This document shows positions 44,294 to 58,838 of a stretch of DNA of 64,000 nt, piece after piece. The position numbers and the translations under genes were made by a program. Source of the DNA: Leifsonia sp. AK011 (GTDB lineage Bacteria; Actinomycetota; Actinomycetes; Actinomycetales; Microbacteriaceae); the NCBI RefSeq assembly GCF_013410945.1, contig NZ_JACCCH010000001.1, positions 1,674,001 to 1,738,000 of the forward strand. The letters are read 5' to 3'. Below the pieces are notes generated by a model that made no database searches, had not been told where the DNA came from, and worked only from the letters and a program-made list of their open reading frames with translations. Position 1 is the stretch's first letter; each line of letters opens with the position of its first letter.

Positions 44294-45169
44294 ATGCGTC
44301 TCACAAAAGGCCTGATGATTTCTGCATTCGCCGCGGTCGGAGTTCTCGGCCTCGCGGGATGCGTCGACTCAGGGGCACCCACGGCTGACGAATCGGTCGC
44401 GCCACAGGAAGCGGTCGAGTTCGAGGCAGGCACCACGATGGCGCGCCTCAACGAGGCTGGCGCCATCACGATCGGCACCAAGTTCGACCAGCCCCTGTTC
44501 GGCCAGGTCGACGCGAGTGGAAGCCCGCAGGGCTTCGACGTCGAGATCGCGAAGATCATCGCATCCAAGCTCGGCATTCCCGAGAGCGGCATCACCTGGA
44601 CGGAGACGGCCTCCGCGAATCGCGAGCCGTTCATCCAGTCGGGCGAGGTGGACATGGTCGTTGCGACGTACACGATCAACGATGCCCGTAAGGAGGTCAT
44701 CTCCTTCGCAGGGCCGTACTACAGCGCAGGGCAGGACATCCTCGTTCTCGCTGGCAACCCCGACGGCATCACCGGCCCGGAAGACCTCGAGGGCAAGCCC
44801 GTGTGCACAGTCGCGGGTTCCACCTCCGAGGCGAACATCGCGGAGTACACCGATCAGGTCACGTCCCTTGCGGGATATGCAGACTGCCTGCCTCTCGTCA
44901 GTTCGGGCCAGGTGGCCGCTCTCACGACCGACAACGTGATCCTTGCAGGTCTCGCCGACGGCAGCGACGGTGAGTTCGAGGTCGTCGGCAACCCCTTCAC
45001 TGAGGAGCCGTACGGGATCGGCGTCACGAAGGATGACACGGACTTCCGCATGTTCATCAACGACGTACTCGAGGAGGCCTTCGCGGATGGCACGTGGGCG
45101 GACGCGTGGGAGTCGACCGCCGGAACGGTGCTCCCGCTGCCCGAGCCCCCGACGGTCGACCGCTACTAG
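44294..45169 (+). CDS. gluB: Amino-acid ABC transporter substrate-binding lipoprotein
   Basis: This 291-residue family 3 binding protein has a lipoprotein signal with lipobox LAGC (Cys 23). Ligand-binding features are GAITIGTKFDQPLFGQVDASG, QGFDVEIAKIIASKLGI, REPFIQSGEVDMVVATYTIN and RKEVISFAGPYYSAGQDILV, typical of glutamate/glutamine binders. It is membrane-anchored on the outer face. ATG 44294 has a strong AGGAGGAA upstream. It is flanked by hairpins on both sides, which suggests expression higher than that of its partners. Confidence 0.92.
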   Translation: MRLTKGLMISAFAAVGVLGLAGCVDSGAPTADESVAPQEAVEFEAGTTMARLNEAGAITIGTKFDQPLFGQVDASGSPQGFDVEIAKIIASKLGIPESGITWTETASANREPFIQSGEVDMVVATYTINDARKEVISFAGPYYSAGQDILVLAGNPDGITGPEDLEGKPVCTVAGSTSEANIAEYTDQVTSLAGYADCLPLVSSGQVAALTTDNVILAGLADGSDGEFEVVGNPFTEEPYGIGVTKDDTDFRMFINDVLEEAFADGTWADAWESTAGTVLPLPEPPTVDRY

Positions 45170-45181
45170 AGGTTCGACCCC

Positions 45182-45212
45182 GTGGCCCGGCCGGTCCCGC
45201 CGGCCGGGCCAC
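45182..45212 (+). terminator. Strong hairpin between gluB and gluC
   Basis: GTGGCCCGGCCGG (45182-45194) pairs with CCGGCCGGGCCAC (45200-45212), a perfect 13-bp stem with a 5-nt loop and no T-run. It probably reduces transcription into the permease genes. Confidence 0.65.
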
Positions 45213-45238
45213 TCCTCCCTCGTACGTAAGGAACGCCG

Positions 45239-45882
45239 TTGGACGTCATCATCGAGAATCTGCCTCGGTTCGCCGAGGGGTTCCTGATGACCCTGCGCCT
45301 TCTCCTGATCTCCGGAGCGGGCGCGCTCGTGATCGGTACTGTCGTCGCCGCGATGAGGATCTCGCCCATCCCCGCGCTGCGCGGGTTTGCAATCGTCTAC
45401 ACGGAGGTGCTGCGCAACACCCCGCTGACGCTCGTGCTCTTCTTCTGCGCACTTGTGCTTCCGAGCCTCGGCGTCCGCCTCGACTTCACCGCCGCCGCGC
45501 TCGTCGGGCTCACGCTCTACACGTCCCCGTTCGTCGCCGAGGCGCTCCGGTCGGGTATCAACGGCATACCGGTGGGCCAGGCGGAGGCCGCGCGCGCGAT
45601 CGGCATGGGCTTCGGCCAGACCGTTGGCCTGATCATCCTTCCGCAGGCGGTGCGGATGGTCATCCCTCCGCTCATCAACGTCCTCATCGCGCTCACCAAG
45701 AACACCTCCGTCGCCGCCGGATTCTCGGTGCTCGAACTGGTCGCCGTCTCGCGCCAGGTGATCCAGGTCAACGGCAACGCAACGATCGCGGTCCTCGTCG
45801 CCGTCGCCGTGTTCTACCTCGTGATCACTGTTCCTCTGGGGCAGGTCGCCGCGCATCTCGAACGACGGGTGATGGTGAACCG

Positions 45883-45886
<4 letters not shown>
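45239..45886 (+). CDS. gluC: Amino-acid ABC transporter permease, first subunit (TTG start)
   Basis: This 215-residue permease of the HisMQ type begins LDVIIENLPRFAEGFLMTLRL-like, read from TTG 45239, with AAGGAA (45228-45233) 5 nt upstream. The family segment VYTEVLRNTPLTLVLFF and the coupling motif EAARAIGMGFGQTVGLIILPQAVRMVIPPLINV are clear, with about five membrane helices. No ATG or GTG start fits better. Its TGA overlaps the next permease ATG, giving a coupled heterodimer. Confidence 0.9.
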
Positions 45887-47866
<1,980 letters not shown>

Positions 47867-47867
<1 letters not shown>

Positions 47868-50416
47868 TGCGCGTCCCGATCAGTTGGCTGCGTGAGTTCG
47901 TCGACGTCCCCGTCGAGGCGACCCCGGAGGATGTCCATGCCGCTCTTGTGCGCGTGGGCCTCGAGGAGGAGGACATCCACTCGTTCGACGTGACCGGCCC
48001 GGTCGTCGTCGGGCAGGTGCTCTCGTTCGAGCCGGAGCCGCAGTCCAATGGCAAAACGATCAACTGGTGCCAGGTGGATGTCGGAGCCCTTCGAGACGGC
48101 GCCGACGGCGCCTCCTCAGGGACCAGGGATATCAGGGGAATCGTCTGCGGCGCCCACAACTTCGTTGTCGGCGACAAGGTCGTCGTGTCGTTGCCGGGTG
48201 CGGTGCTGCCCGGTCCCTTCCCGATCTCGGCGCGCAAGACCTACGGTCACGTGTCCGACGGCATGATCGCCTCGGCGCGCGAACTCGGTCTCGGCGATGA
48301 GCACGACGGCATCCTCCGACTGTCGACCCTGGGACTCGACCCGGAGGTGGGCACGGACGCGATCAAGCTCCTCGGCCTGGACGACGTTGCCGTCGAGGTC
48401 AACGTCACGCCGGACCGCGGCTACGCCTTCTCGATCCGGGGTATCGCCCGCGAGTACTCGAACTCCACGGGCGCGCCACTGCGCGATCCGCTGCTCGACC
48501 CGGAGCTTGCGGCAGCGGCGGAGAGTCGTCGTGCTGCCACCGGATACCCGGTGACCTTTGCCGACGACGCGCCTCTCCGCGGTCGCGACGGATGCATCGT
48601 CTTCACCGCGGCCGTCGTGCGCGGTGTCGACGCCACCCGCCCCACCCCCTCGTGGATGGTGTCGCGACTTCTGCTCGCGGGCATCCGCTCTATCTCCCTC
48701 ATCGTCGACATCTCCAATTACGTGATGCTCGAGCTCGGGCAGCCCTCGCACACCTACGACCTCGCGAAGGTGTCCGGCGGCCTCGTCATTCGCCGCGCGA
48801 GGGCGGGGGAGACCCTCGTGACGCTCGACGGCAAGTCGCGCACTCTCGATCCCGAGGATCTGGTGGTTGCTGACGAGTCGGTACCCGTGGGCCTCGCGGG
48901 CGTCATGGGCGGCCTCGATACGGAGATCACCGATGTGTCGACTGATGTCCTCGTCGAGGCGGCGATCTGGGATCCGGTGACGATCTCCCGCAGCGTCCGC
49001 CGTCACAAGCTCCCAAGCGAGGCGGCGAAGCGCTACGAGCGCGGCGTCGACCCCGCGGCATCCTCTGCGGCCGTTGCTCGCGTGCTCTCCCTCATCGTCG
49101 AGCTCGCGGGCGGCACGATCGATGCCGCTGGGTTCTACCGCGACGACTCGGTCGCCCCAACGCCCATCGCGCTGCCGGAGCCCTTTGTCGGTTCGATCAT
49201 GGGGGTCGACTACTCGGCCGACGAGATCACCGATTCGCTCACGGCCATCGGCGCGACTGTCGAGGCGACCGACGACGGCTGGTCAGTCACTCCTCCCACC
49301 TGGCGCCCCGACCTCACCGACCGGTGGACGCTCGCCGAGGAGGTCGCCCGCATCGTCGGCTATGACCGCATCCCCGCCGTCCTCCCCGTCGCGCCTCCCG
49401 GTCGCGGGCTCAGTCGCGAGCAGAAGCTGCGTCGCCTCGCCACCACCGCCCTGGCGGCGGGCGGCCTCACCGAGGTGCTCAGCTATCCGTTCGTCTCGAA
49501 GCAGCAGAACGACCTCTTCGGTTCCGTCGCCCCGGGGGATTCCCCGGCCGTGCGCCTCGCGAATCCTCTTGATCCGGATGCCGGCTACCTCCGCACGACT
49601 CTTCTGCCCGGGCTCATCGGGGTCGCGCGTCGCAACCTGTCCCGTGGACTCACCGACCTCGCGGTCTACGAGGTCGGTACCGTCTTCCAGCCGGAGATCT
49701 CCGCGAGCTACGGAAGCGGAGACCTCCCGGTCGGTGACTCCCTCCCGTCGGAGACGGACCTGGAGTCGCTGCGCGCGAGCATCCCTCCGCAGCCCTGGCA
49801 CGTGGGTGCGCTGTTCCTCGGTGACGCGGTGCGCAAGCAGCCGGGCCAGCCGGCCGTCGCGAGCGGTCTCGCGGACGCGCTCGGTGTCGTTCGGCAGCTG
49901 TCGACGGTCCTGTCCGTGACGATCGACGTCGTGTCGGGCTCCCATCAGGCTCTCCACCCCGGTCGCACGGCGGAACTGCGCATCGGTGACCGCGTGGTCG
50001 GTTTCGCGGGGGAGCTCCTCCCGGCACTCGCTGCGGATCTCGACCTTCCCCGCGTCGTCGCGGTTGTCGAGGTCGACCTGGACACCGTCATCGAGCTCGC
50101 CGCTCGCGACATCTCGGCCCGTCCGATCGTCGGGTTCCCCGCAGCCACCCAGGACCTCTCCCTGGTCGTGAGTGAATCGGTCCCTGCCGGCGATCTCGAG
50201 GCGATCATCATCGAGGGTGCAGGCGAGCTCCTCGAGCACGTCTCGCTCGTCGACGACTATCGCGGTTCCGGTATCCAGGAGGGCAGCAAGTCGCTGACCT
50301 TCGCGCTGCGGTTCCGCGCAACCGATCGCACGCTCACCGCCGCCGAGGCAACCGAAGCCAAGAACCGGGCAGTCGCCCTCGCGGCGGATCGGTTCGGCGC
50401 GCTGGCCCGCGAATAG
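47867..50416 (+). CDS. pheT: Phenylalanine--tRNA ligase beta subunit
   Basis: PheT (849 residues) gives tRNA binding and editing. Domains in order are an N-terminal tRNA-binding OB fold (VVVGQVLSFEPEPQSNGKTI through DGMIASARELGL), the B3/B4 editing region (DISNYVMLELGQPSHTYDLAK), the B5 DNA-binding-like domain and a catalytic-like core. The C-terminal FDX-ACB domain (about residues 755-849, PIVGFPAATQDLSLVVSESV) is present. The start MRVPISWLREFVDVP is typical. Translation is coupled to pheS through TGATG. A very strong hairpin ends the operon. Confidence 0.97.
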
Positions 50417-50423
50417 ACCCAAC

Positions 50424-50462
50424 GACAACGGGCTCCCGATCGATGATCGGGAGCCCGTTGTC
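50424..50462. terminator. Bidirectional terminator between pheT and the DUF937 gene
   Basis: A perfect 18-bp stem (50424-50441 with 50445-50462; core GGGCTCCCGATC) has a 3-nt loop, the strongest hairpin in the window. It lies between converging genes. Confidence 0.85.
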
Positions 50463-50489
50463 AGTCCTGCGGAAAGACCGGAGTGCGTG

Positions 50490-51026
50490 CTACTTCTTGC
50501 CGCCCCCCAGCAGGCCACCCAGAAGCCCGCCCAGGACGTCCTGGCCCTGCTGGCTGCCGAGAAGCCCACCGAGGATGGAGCCGATGTCACCGCCCGTGGG
50601 CTCCTCGGCCTTCGTGGTCTTGGACGTCGAGCCAGACATCTGGTTGGCGAGGTAGGCGAGGACGATCGGTGCGATGATCGGCAGGATCTGCTGCACGATC
50701 GCCCCGATGTCGATTCCGCTGCCAGCATCCGTCTTCTTCGCCACTGCCGAGACGACGTCGTCCGTCTTGGTGCCGAAGACGTTCTTGACGATCTTCTTGC
50801 CGTCGGTCTCGTCGATGTCGGCGAGCTTGGTGGACTTGCCAGCATGGTGTCCGACCGCGGTCTCGAGGGACTTCGCGCCGCCGGACTTGGCGTTGGCGTC
50901 GAGGCCGCCGACGAGCGCGGGGACGGCGACGGAGACTGCGTTCCTCACAACGCTCTCATCGACGCCGAGCTTCTTGGCGATGTCGCTGATCGGGATCTGG
51001 TCCATGAGCCCATCGAGGTTGGCCAT
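50490..51026 (-). CDS. DUF937 domain protein
   Basis: This 178-residue protein has the DUF937 pattern: LDGLMDQIPISDIAKKLGVD, VRNAVSVAVPALVGGLDANA, HHAGKSTKLADIDETDGKKI and a Gly-rich tail with GSILGGLLGSQQGQDVLGGL repeats. A hydrophobic IVQQILPIIAPIVLAYLANQM lies near residues 117-137. The function of the family is unknown. The ATG at 51026 follows AAGGAG by 6-7 nt. On the minus strand TACCCT (51098-51093) is a likely -10 element, giving a leader of about 60 nt. Confidence 0.9.
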   Translation of the reverse strand: MANLDGLMDQIPISDIAKKLGVDESVVRNAVSVAVPALVGGLDANAKSGGAKSLETAVGHHAGKSTKLADIDETDGKKIVKNVFGTKTDDVVSAVAKKTDAGSGIDIGAIVQQILPIIAPIVLAYLANQMSGSTSKTTKAEEPTGGDIGSILGGLLGSQQGQDVLGGLLGGLLGGGKK

Positions 51027-51126
51027 AGGAAACTCCTTGTTCTTCTGCAGGACTGCGGTCGCAGTGCGGTCCCGAGCGGGACTCACGCCCCAAGGGTAGC
51101 GATTCGCCCCGACCTGCCGCGAGGAG

Positions 51127-51132
51127 TACTCT
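51127..51132 (+). promoter_or_regulatory. -10 element of the mini-ORF upstream of argC
   Basis: TACTCT ends 7 nt before GTG 51140, the same spacing as in the leaderless genes of this window. Confidence 0.4.
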
Positions 51133-51139
51133 CTCTTAC

Positions 51140-51220
51140 GTGACCACCCTGCGCGCCCACGACGAGAGCCTTTCTCTGGCCGTCGTCGCGCGCCGACGCG
51201 GATCCGACGAGCGACGCTAG
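51140..51220 (+). CDS. Putative arginine leader peptide (26 residues)
   Basis: A GTG-initiated frame of 26 codons ends at TAG 51218-51220. It encodes VTTLRAHDESLSLAVVA, then RRRGSDERR. Six codons are Arg, in clusters of three (codons 18-20) and two (25-26). It starts 7 nt after a -10-like TACTCT, and a GACGCCC/GGGCGTC hairpin (51284-51301) lies 63 nt after its stop, just before argC. This arrangement resembles a ribosome-mediated attenuator of arginine synthesis. High GC content raises Arg frequency by chance, and argC also has its own -10 element, so this is a hypothesis. Confidence 0.35.
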   Translation: MTTLRAHDESLSLAVVARRRGSDERR

Positions 51221-51283
51221 GCGACGTTCCCTGACGCGTGCCGTTCCGGCGCGACGGGACGCCGCCGCCCCTCCCTCTCGTCC

Positions 51284-51301
51284 GACGCCCCTCCGGGCGT
51301 C
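51284..51301 (+). terminator. Hairpin between the mini-ORF and argC
   Basis: GACGCCC (51284-51290) pairs with GGGCGTC (51295-51301) around CTCC. GACGCC also occurs at 51258-51263 and could compete for the right arm. There is no T-run. Confidence 0.5.
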
Positions 51302-51310
51302 ACCTCTCAC

Positions 51311-51316
51311 TAAGGT
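51311..51316 (+). promoter_or_regulatory. -10 element of argC, leaderless
   Basis: TAAGGT ends 6 nt before ATG 51323; there is no ribosome site. Confidence 0.45.
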
Positions 51317-51322
51317 TGATCA

Positions 51323-52369
51323 ATGACTTATTCGGTCGCCGTCGCCGGCGCCAGCGGCTACGCAGGGGGCGAAGTGCTCCGCCTTCTCGCCTCCCATCCC
51401 GACTTCGAGGTCACGACCGTGACTGCCCACCAGAACGCGGGGCAGCCCCTCTGGGCAGTTCAGCCCCACCTGAGGTCGCTCTCGCACCTGACACTCTCCG
51501 AGACGACGCCCGAGGTTCTCGCGGGCCACGATGTCGTGTTCGTCGCCCTGCCTCACGGCAAGTCGGGTGAGCTCACCGACGGCCTTCCGGAGGGGACGCT
51601 CGTCGTCGACTGCGGAGCGGATCACCGGCTCACCGACGAATCGGCCTGGGCCCAGTTCTACGGCGGCGACTACTTCGGGGCCTGGGACTACGGGATGCCG
51701 GAACTCCTGCACGCCGATGGCGGCACCCAGCGCGCGAGCCTCGAGGGCTCCCGCCGCATCGCCGTGCCGGGATGCAACGTCACGGCGATCACGTTGGGCC
51801 TCGCCCCGGGCATCCGGGCAGGCGTCATCGAGCCGACGGACCTCGTGGCGGTGCTCGCCGTTGGACCTTCTGGCGCTGGCAAGTCCCTCCGGACCGACCT
51901 GCTCGCGAGCGAGCTCATGGGTTCCGCGTCCGCCTACGCCGTGGGTGGCGTCCACCGTCACACGCCGGAGATCGTCCAGAATCTCCGCGTCGCCGGGGCG
52001 GAGTGGGTCACGGTGTCGTTCACGCCGGTCCTCGTGCCCATGAGCCGTGGCATCCTCGCAACGTCGACGGCGCGCCTCGCACCCGGAACCACTGCGGCAG
52101 ACGTGCGGGCGGCGTGGGAGCAGGCGTACGCGGATGAGCCCTTTGTGCAGCTCCTGCCTCCAGGCCAGTTCCCGCGCACGGCCGACACGGTCGGCGCCAA
52201 CACGTGCCTCATCGGGCTCGCCGTCGACGAGGCAGCGGGTCGCGTCGTCGTCGTGAGCGCACTCGACAACCTCATGAAGGGCACGGCGGGAGCGGCTATC
52301 CAGTCGGCGAACATCGCGCTGGGTCTCCCGGAAACCACGGGACTGACGACGGATGGAGTGGCACCGTGA
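51323..52369 (+). CDS. argC: N-acetyl-gamma-glutamyl-phosphate reductase
   Basis: ArgC reduces N-acetylglutamyl phosphate to the semialdehyde, the third step of arginine synthesis. The 348 residues open with the Rossmann motif [18 protein letters not shown] and carry the catalytic Cys 151 in [26 protein letters not shown] and [20 protein letters not shown] are also typical. ATG 51323 is set by the leaderless -10 element. Its stop overlaps the argJ GTG. It heads the argCJBDF cluster, in which all junctions overlap. Confidence 0.97.
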   Translation: MTYSVAVAGASGYAGGEVLRLLASHPDFEVTTVTAHQNAGQPLWAVQPHLRSLSHLTLSETTPEVLAGHDVVFVALPHGKSGELTDGLPEGTLVVDCGADHRLTDESAWAQFYGGDYFGAWDYGMPELLHADGGTQRASLEGSRRIAVPGCNVTAITLGLAPGIRAGVIEPTDLVAVLAVGPSGAGKSLRTDLLASELMGSASAYAVGGVHRHTPEIVQNLRVAGAEWVTVSFTPVLVPMSRGILATSTARLAPGTTAADVRAAWEQAYADEPFVQLLPPGQFPRTADTVGANTCLIGLAVDEAAGRVVVVSALDNLMKGTAGAAIQSANIALGLPETTGLTTDGVAP

Positions 52370-53514
52370 GCGTGACAGCGGCACAGGGGTTCGATGCGGG
52401 TGCGGTTTCGGCCGGACTCAAGGCGAGCGGCGGCCTGGACTTCACGATCGTCGCCAACCGCGGCCCCCGTCAGGCCGCAGCGGCGGTCTTCACGAGCAAC
52501 CGCGCGAAGGCGAACCCGATCATCTGGTCGCAGCAGGTCATCGCCGACGGCGAGGTTGCGGCGATCGTCCTCAACTCCGGGGGAGCGAACTGCTTCACGG
52601 GAGCGCAGGGCTTCCAGGTCACGCACTCCACGGCCGAAGCGGTGGCCGAAGCCCTCGGCGTCTCCGCCGGCGATGTGCTTGTGTGCTCGACGGGGCTCAT
52701 CGGTGAACAGCTCCCGCTCGAGAAGATGCTCGCGGGGGTGGCCGCCTCTGCAGCGGACCTCGGCGATCACGGAGTCGCGGCATCCGAGGCCATCATGACG
52801 ACCGATTCCCGCCCGAAGCGCGCCGTGCGCGAGGGCAACGGGTACACGATCGGCGGCATGGCGAAGGGGGCAGGGATGCTCGCCCCCGGCCTTGCGACCA
52901 TGCTCGTCGTCATCACGACCGACGCCGACCTGCCCTCCGCCGATCTCGATACGGCTCTCCGTGCCGCCACGCGCGTGAGCTTCGACCGCCTCGACTCGGA
53001 CGGCTGCATGTCGACGAACGACCAGGTCTCGCTCCTCGCGAGCGGAGCCTCGGGGGTCGTGCCCGACGTCACAGAGTTCACCGCACTCCTCACCTCGCTC
53101 TGCGAAGATCTCGCCGAGCAGCTGCAGGGCGACGCGGAGGGTGCCAGCCACGACATCCGCATCGAGGTCCTGGGTGCTGCCAGTGAGGCGGACGCGGTCG
53201 AGGTCGGCCGGTCGGTCGCCCGCAACAACCTCTTCAAGGCCGCCGTGTTCGGCAACGATCCCAACTGGGGCCGGGTGCTTGCGGCAATCGGTACGACGTC
53301 GGCCACCTTCGATCCGTACGATGTCGACGTGTCGATGAACGGGGTGCGGGTGTGCCACGCGGGCGCCCCCGACCGGCCGCGCTCCGAAGTGGACCTGACG
53401 CCGCGCCGCGTCGACGTGCTCATCGACCTGCGGTCGGGCGACTCGACGGCGACGATCCTGACCAACGACCTCACGCACGACTACGTGCATGAGAACAGCG
53501 CGTACTCCAGCTGA
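52366..53514 (+). CDS. argJ: Bifunctional ornithine acetyltransferase/N-acetylglutamate synthase
   Basis: ArgJ recycles the acetyl group from N-acetylornithine to glutamate; some forms also use acetyl-CoA. It is a self-cleaving Ntn-type enzyme. The cut precedes Thr 178 in [15 protein letters not shown], following [10 protein letters not shown]. Other motifs are [37 protein letters not shown] and NPNWGR-type [12 protein letters not shown]. The length is 382 residues. GTG 52366 overlaps the argC stop (GTGA). Whether the acetyl-CoA activity is present cannot be told from sequence. Confidence 0.96.
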   Translation: MSVTAAQGFDAGAVSAGLKASGGLDFTIVANRGPRQAAAAVFTSNRAKANPIIWSQQVIADGEVAAIVLNSGGANCFTGAQGFQVTHSTAEAVAEALGVSAGDVLVCSTGLIGEQLPLEKMLAGVAASAADLGDHGVAASEAIMTTDSRPKRAVREGNGYTIGGMAKGAGMLAPGLATMLVVITTDADLPSADLDTALRAATRVSFDRLDSDGCMSTNDQVSLLASGASGVVPDVTEFTALLTSLCEDLAEQLQGDAEGASHDIRIEVLGAASEADAVEVGRSVARNNLFKAAVFGNDPNWGRVLAAIGTTSATFDPYDVDVSMNGVRVCHAGAPDRPRSEVDLTPRRVDVLIDLRSGDSTATILTNDLTHDYVHENSAYSS

Positions 53515-54395
53515 TGGTCAGCCAGGATCAGGCGGCCGCGAAGGCTGCAGTTCTCATCGAATCCCTGCCGTGGCTCAAGCGCTTCCGTGACGAGATCATC
53601 GTCATCAAGTTCGGCGGCAACGCCATGGTCGACGACGACCTCAAGCGCGCCTTCGCCGAGGATGTCGTGTACCTCCGCTACGCGGGCGTGAAGCCCGTCG
53701 TGGTTCACGGCGGGGGCCCCCAGATCACCGCTGAACTCACGCGTCGCGGCATCCCGAGCGAGTTCCGCGGGGGCTACCGTGTGACGACCGAGGAGTCGAT
53801 CGGTGTCGTGCGCCAGGTGCTCGCGGAGCAGGTGGGCGGAGAACTCGTCGGTCTCATCAACGAGCACGGCCACCTCGCCCACGGCATCTCCGGCGATGAC
53901 TACGGTCTTTTCACGGGTGTGCGGCGGGAGGCCATCGTCGACGGTGAGCCGGTCGACCTCGGCCTCGTGGGAGAGGTCACGACCGTTCAGCCCGAGGCGG
54001 TGCTGCTCGAACTCGCGGCGGACCGCATCCCCGTGATCTCCACGGTGGCGATCGAGGAGAGCACCGGGGGGCTACTCAACGTCAATGCCGACTCGGCTGC
54101 CGCATCCCTCGCCGTCGCCCTCGGAGCCGCCAAACTGGTTGTGCTCACGGATGTCGCTGGCCTCTACAGCGACTGGCCCAACCGTGACTCGCTCGTCTCG
54201 GTCATCAACACGCGGGATCTCGCCGAGATGCTGCCACGACTCGAAAGCGGGATGATCCCCAAGATGACGGCCTGTCTCGACGCAGTGGCAGGGGGAGTGC
54301 CGAAGGCGGCGATCATCGATGGTCGCCAGCCACACTCGATCCTCCTCGAGGTCTTCACCACGCACGGCATCGGCACTGAGGTGGTGCCGTCATGA
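53514..54395 (+). CDS. argB: Acetylglutamate kinase
   Basis: ArgB phosphorylates N-acetylglutamate, commonly the arginine feedback point in such linear/cyclic pathways. The 293-residue amino-acid kinase has [56 protein letters not shown] and DVAGLYSDW, with GGMIPKM-like [18 protein letters not shown]. The N-terminal helix ([17 protein letters not shown]) corresponds to the extension seen in arginine-sensitive kinases. ATG 53514 overlaps the argJ stop by one base. Confidence 0.97.
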   Translation: MVSQDQAAAKAAVLIESLPWLKRFRDEIIVIKFGGNAMVDDDLKRAFAEDVVYLRYAGVKPVVVHGGGPQITAELTRRGIPSEFRGGYRVTTEESIGVVRQVLAEQVGGELVGLINEHGHLAHGISGDDYGLFTGVRREAIVDGEPVDLGLVGEVTTVQPEAVLLELAADRIPVISTVAIEESTGGLLNVNADSAAASLAVALGAAKLVVLTDVAGLYSDWPNRDSLVSVINTRDLAEMLPRLESGMIPKMTACLDAVAGGVPKAAIIDGRQPHSILLEVFTTHGIGTEVVPS

Positions 54396-55552
54396 CCACC
54401 GAACCCTGGCAGGACCAGTACGCCACGCGCATCATGAAGTCCGCGCCACCCCCACTCGCCGAGCTCGTGCGCGGGGAGGGATGCTACGTATGGGACGTCG
54501 ACGGCAAGCGCTACCTCGACTTCCTGGCAGGCATCGCCGTCAACTCCCTCGGACACGCCCATCCCGTCTTCGTCGAAGCCGTGTCGAGCCAGGCGGCGAC
54601 GCTTGCGCACGTGTCGAACTACTTCGCCACACCCCCTCAGCTACAGCTTGCCGACCGGCTACTGCGGGTCTCCGGGGGAGACCGCGTCTACTTCTGCAAC
54701 TCGGGCGCCGAGGCGATCGAGGCCGCGATCAAGCTCGCGAGGCGCACGGGACGGCCGCGCATCCTGTCCCTCAAGGACGCCTTCCACGGCAGGACCATGG
54801 GGGCGCTGTCGCTGACGGCGAAGCCCGCTCTGCGCGAGGCCTTCGAGCCGGCGCTTCCCGGTACGGAGCAGCTCGACACCACGATCGAGGCGCTCGAGGC
54901 GGCGATGGGCGACGACGTCGCGGCCTTCATCGTCGAGCCGATCAAGGGGGAGGCCGGCGTCGTTGATCTACCGCCGGGTTACCTCCAGGCCGCACGCGAG
55001 ATCACGGCGCGCCACGGTGCACTCCTGATCCTCGACGAGATCCAGACGGGTGCGGGGCGCACGGGCTCGTGGTTCGCGTTCCAGCAGCACGGCATCGTGC
55101 CGGATGCGATCACCGTCGCCAAGGGGATCGGTGGTGGCATCCCTATCGGTGGCCTGATCACCTTCGGCGCGGCATCCGACCTCCTCATCCGCGGACAGCA
55201 CGGCAGCACGTTCGGCGGGAACCCGCTCGTCACGGCAACCGCCTACGCGGTGCTCGGCGAGATTGAGCGCGCCGGCCTCGTCGAGAACGCGCGCGTGCGG
55301 GGGATGCAGCTTCGCGAGGCGCTCCAGGGCATGCCCGGAGTCCTCGAGGTTCGCGGTTCCGGTCTCCTCATCGGAGTCGGGCTCGATGCCCCGCGCGCCC
55401 AGGCGATCAGTCACGCAGCCCTCGATGCCGGCCTCATCGTCAACGCGGCGAACGACACGAGCATCAGGCTCGCGCCACCCCTCATCATCGGAGACCATGA
55501 GGTGTCCGAGTTCCTCGACCTGTTCCTTTCCGCCCTGGAGGCAACGCCATGA
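54392..55552 (+). CDS. argD: Acetylornithine aminotransferase
   Basis: ArgD transaminates N-acetylglutamate semialdehyde to N-acetylornithine with PLP. The 386-residue class III aminotransferase has [72 protein letters not shown] and the PLP lysine (about residue 244) in [16 protein letters not shown], then [10 protein letters not shown]. In several bacteria ArgD also serves in the diaminopimelate pathway (DapC role). ATG 54392 overlaps the argB stop (ATGA). Confidence 0.96.
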   Translation: MTTEPWQDQYATRIMKSAPPPLAELVRGEGCYVWDVDGKRYLDFLAGIAVNSLGHAHPVFVEAVSSQAATLAHVSNYFATPPQLQLADRLLRVSGGDRVYFCNSGAEAIEAAIKLARRTGRPRILSLKDAFHGRTMGALSLTAKPALREAFEPALPGTEQLDTTIEALEAAMGDDVAAFIVEPIKGEAGVVDLPPGYLQAAREITARHGALLILDEIQTGAGRTGSWFAFQQHGIVPDAITVAKGIGGGIPIGGLITFGAASDLLIRGQHGSTFGGNPLVTATAYAVLGEIERAGLVENARVRGMQLREALQGMPGVLEVRGSGLLIGVGLDAPRAQAISHAALDAGLIVNAANDTSIRLAPPLIIGDHEVSEFLDLFLSALEATP

Positions 55553-56472
55553 CCCGACACTTCCTTCGCGACGACGACCTCTCCCCGGCCGAACAGACCG
55601 CGATCCTCGACCTCGCCGAGAAGGTCAAGAAGGACCGTTGGGGGAGCAAGCCGCTCGCCGGCCCCCAGACGGTTGCCGTGATCTTCGACAAGTCCTCCAC
55701 TCGCACGAGAGTGTCGTTCGCCGTGGGTATCGCTGACCTGGGAGGGCAGCCGCTCATCATCTCGACGGCCAACAGTCAACTGGGCGGCAAGGAGAGCCCC
55801 TCGGACACGGCGCGCGTCCTGGAGCGCCAGGTTGCCGCCATCGTCTGGCGCACCTACGGCCAGGCCGGGCTGGTCGAGATGGCGAACAACACGACCGTCC
55901 CCGTCATCAACGCCCTGAGCGACGAGTTCCACCCGTGCCAACTGCTCGCCGACCTCCTCACGATCAGGGAGCACAAGGGGCAGCTCGCGGGACTCACGGT
56001 CACCTTCCTCGGGGACGGCGCCGACAACATGGTGCACTCGTACCTGCTGGCTGGTGCGACCGCGGGCATGCACGTGCGTGTGGCGTGCCCCGAGGACTAC
56101 CAGCCCGACAGCAGGGTGATTGCGGATGCCGACGCCATCGCCGTCACGACCGGTGGCTCTATCACTATCTACACGGACCCCCTCGAAGCAGTCGCGGGAT
56201 CCGACGTGGTGGTCACCGACACCTGGGTGTCGATGGGCAAGGAGGAGGAGAAGGCCGCTCGCGTGGCATCCCTCAGCGCCTACAAGGTTGACGCGGACAT
56301 GATGAAGCTCGCGAAACCGGACGCGATCTTCCTGCACTGCCTGCCAGCCGACCGCGGGTACGAGGTCACCTCGGAGGTCATCGACGGCCCCCAGAGTGTG
56401 ATCTGGGATGAGGCGGAGAACCGACTTCACGCCCAGAAGGCGCTCCTCATGTGGCTGTTGGAGCAAGCCTGA
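55549..56472 (+). CDS. argF: Ornithine carbamoyltransferase
   Basis: ArgF makes citrulline from ornithine and carbamoyl phosphate. The 307 residues carry the carbamoyl-phosphate site STRTR in KSSTRTRVSFAVGI (about residues 49-53), HPCQLLADL (about 128), the ornithine region DTWVSMG and HCLPADRGYEV near residue 263. ATG 55549 overlaps the argD stop. argR and argG, which commonly follow argF in actinobacteria, are not here; a small membrane-protein gene and argH follow instead. Confidence 0.97.
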   Translation: MTRHFLRDDDLSPAEQTAILDLAEKVKKDRWGSKPLAGPQTVAVIFDKSSTRTRVSFAVGIADLGGQPLIISTANSQLGGKESPSDTARVLERQVAAIVWRTYGQAGLVEMANNTTVPVINALSDEFHPCQLLADLLTIREHKGQLAGLTVTFLGDGADNMVHSYLLAGATAGMHVRVACPEDYQPDSRVIADADAIAVTTGGSITIYTDPLEAVAGSDVVVTDTWVSMGKEEEKAARVASLSAYKVDADMMKLAKPDAIFLHCLPADRGYEVTSEVIDGPQSVIWDEAENRLHAQKALLMWLLEQA

Positions 56473-56524
56473 TAGGTTCGAGATTCCGTCAGCTGCCCTG
56501 GCGGGTCACCGACCAGGAGCTCTC

Positions 56525-58801
<2,277 letters not shown>

Positions 58802-58838
58802 GCCTGTTCTCGTCCGCTGGATCGACGGAGGTGACTCG

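Noticed and set aside
51083-51310. Minus-strand frame upstream of argC
   Set aside because: Arg/Gly-rich low-complexity translation without a start signal, opposite the argC control region.
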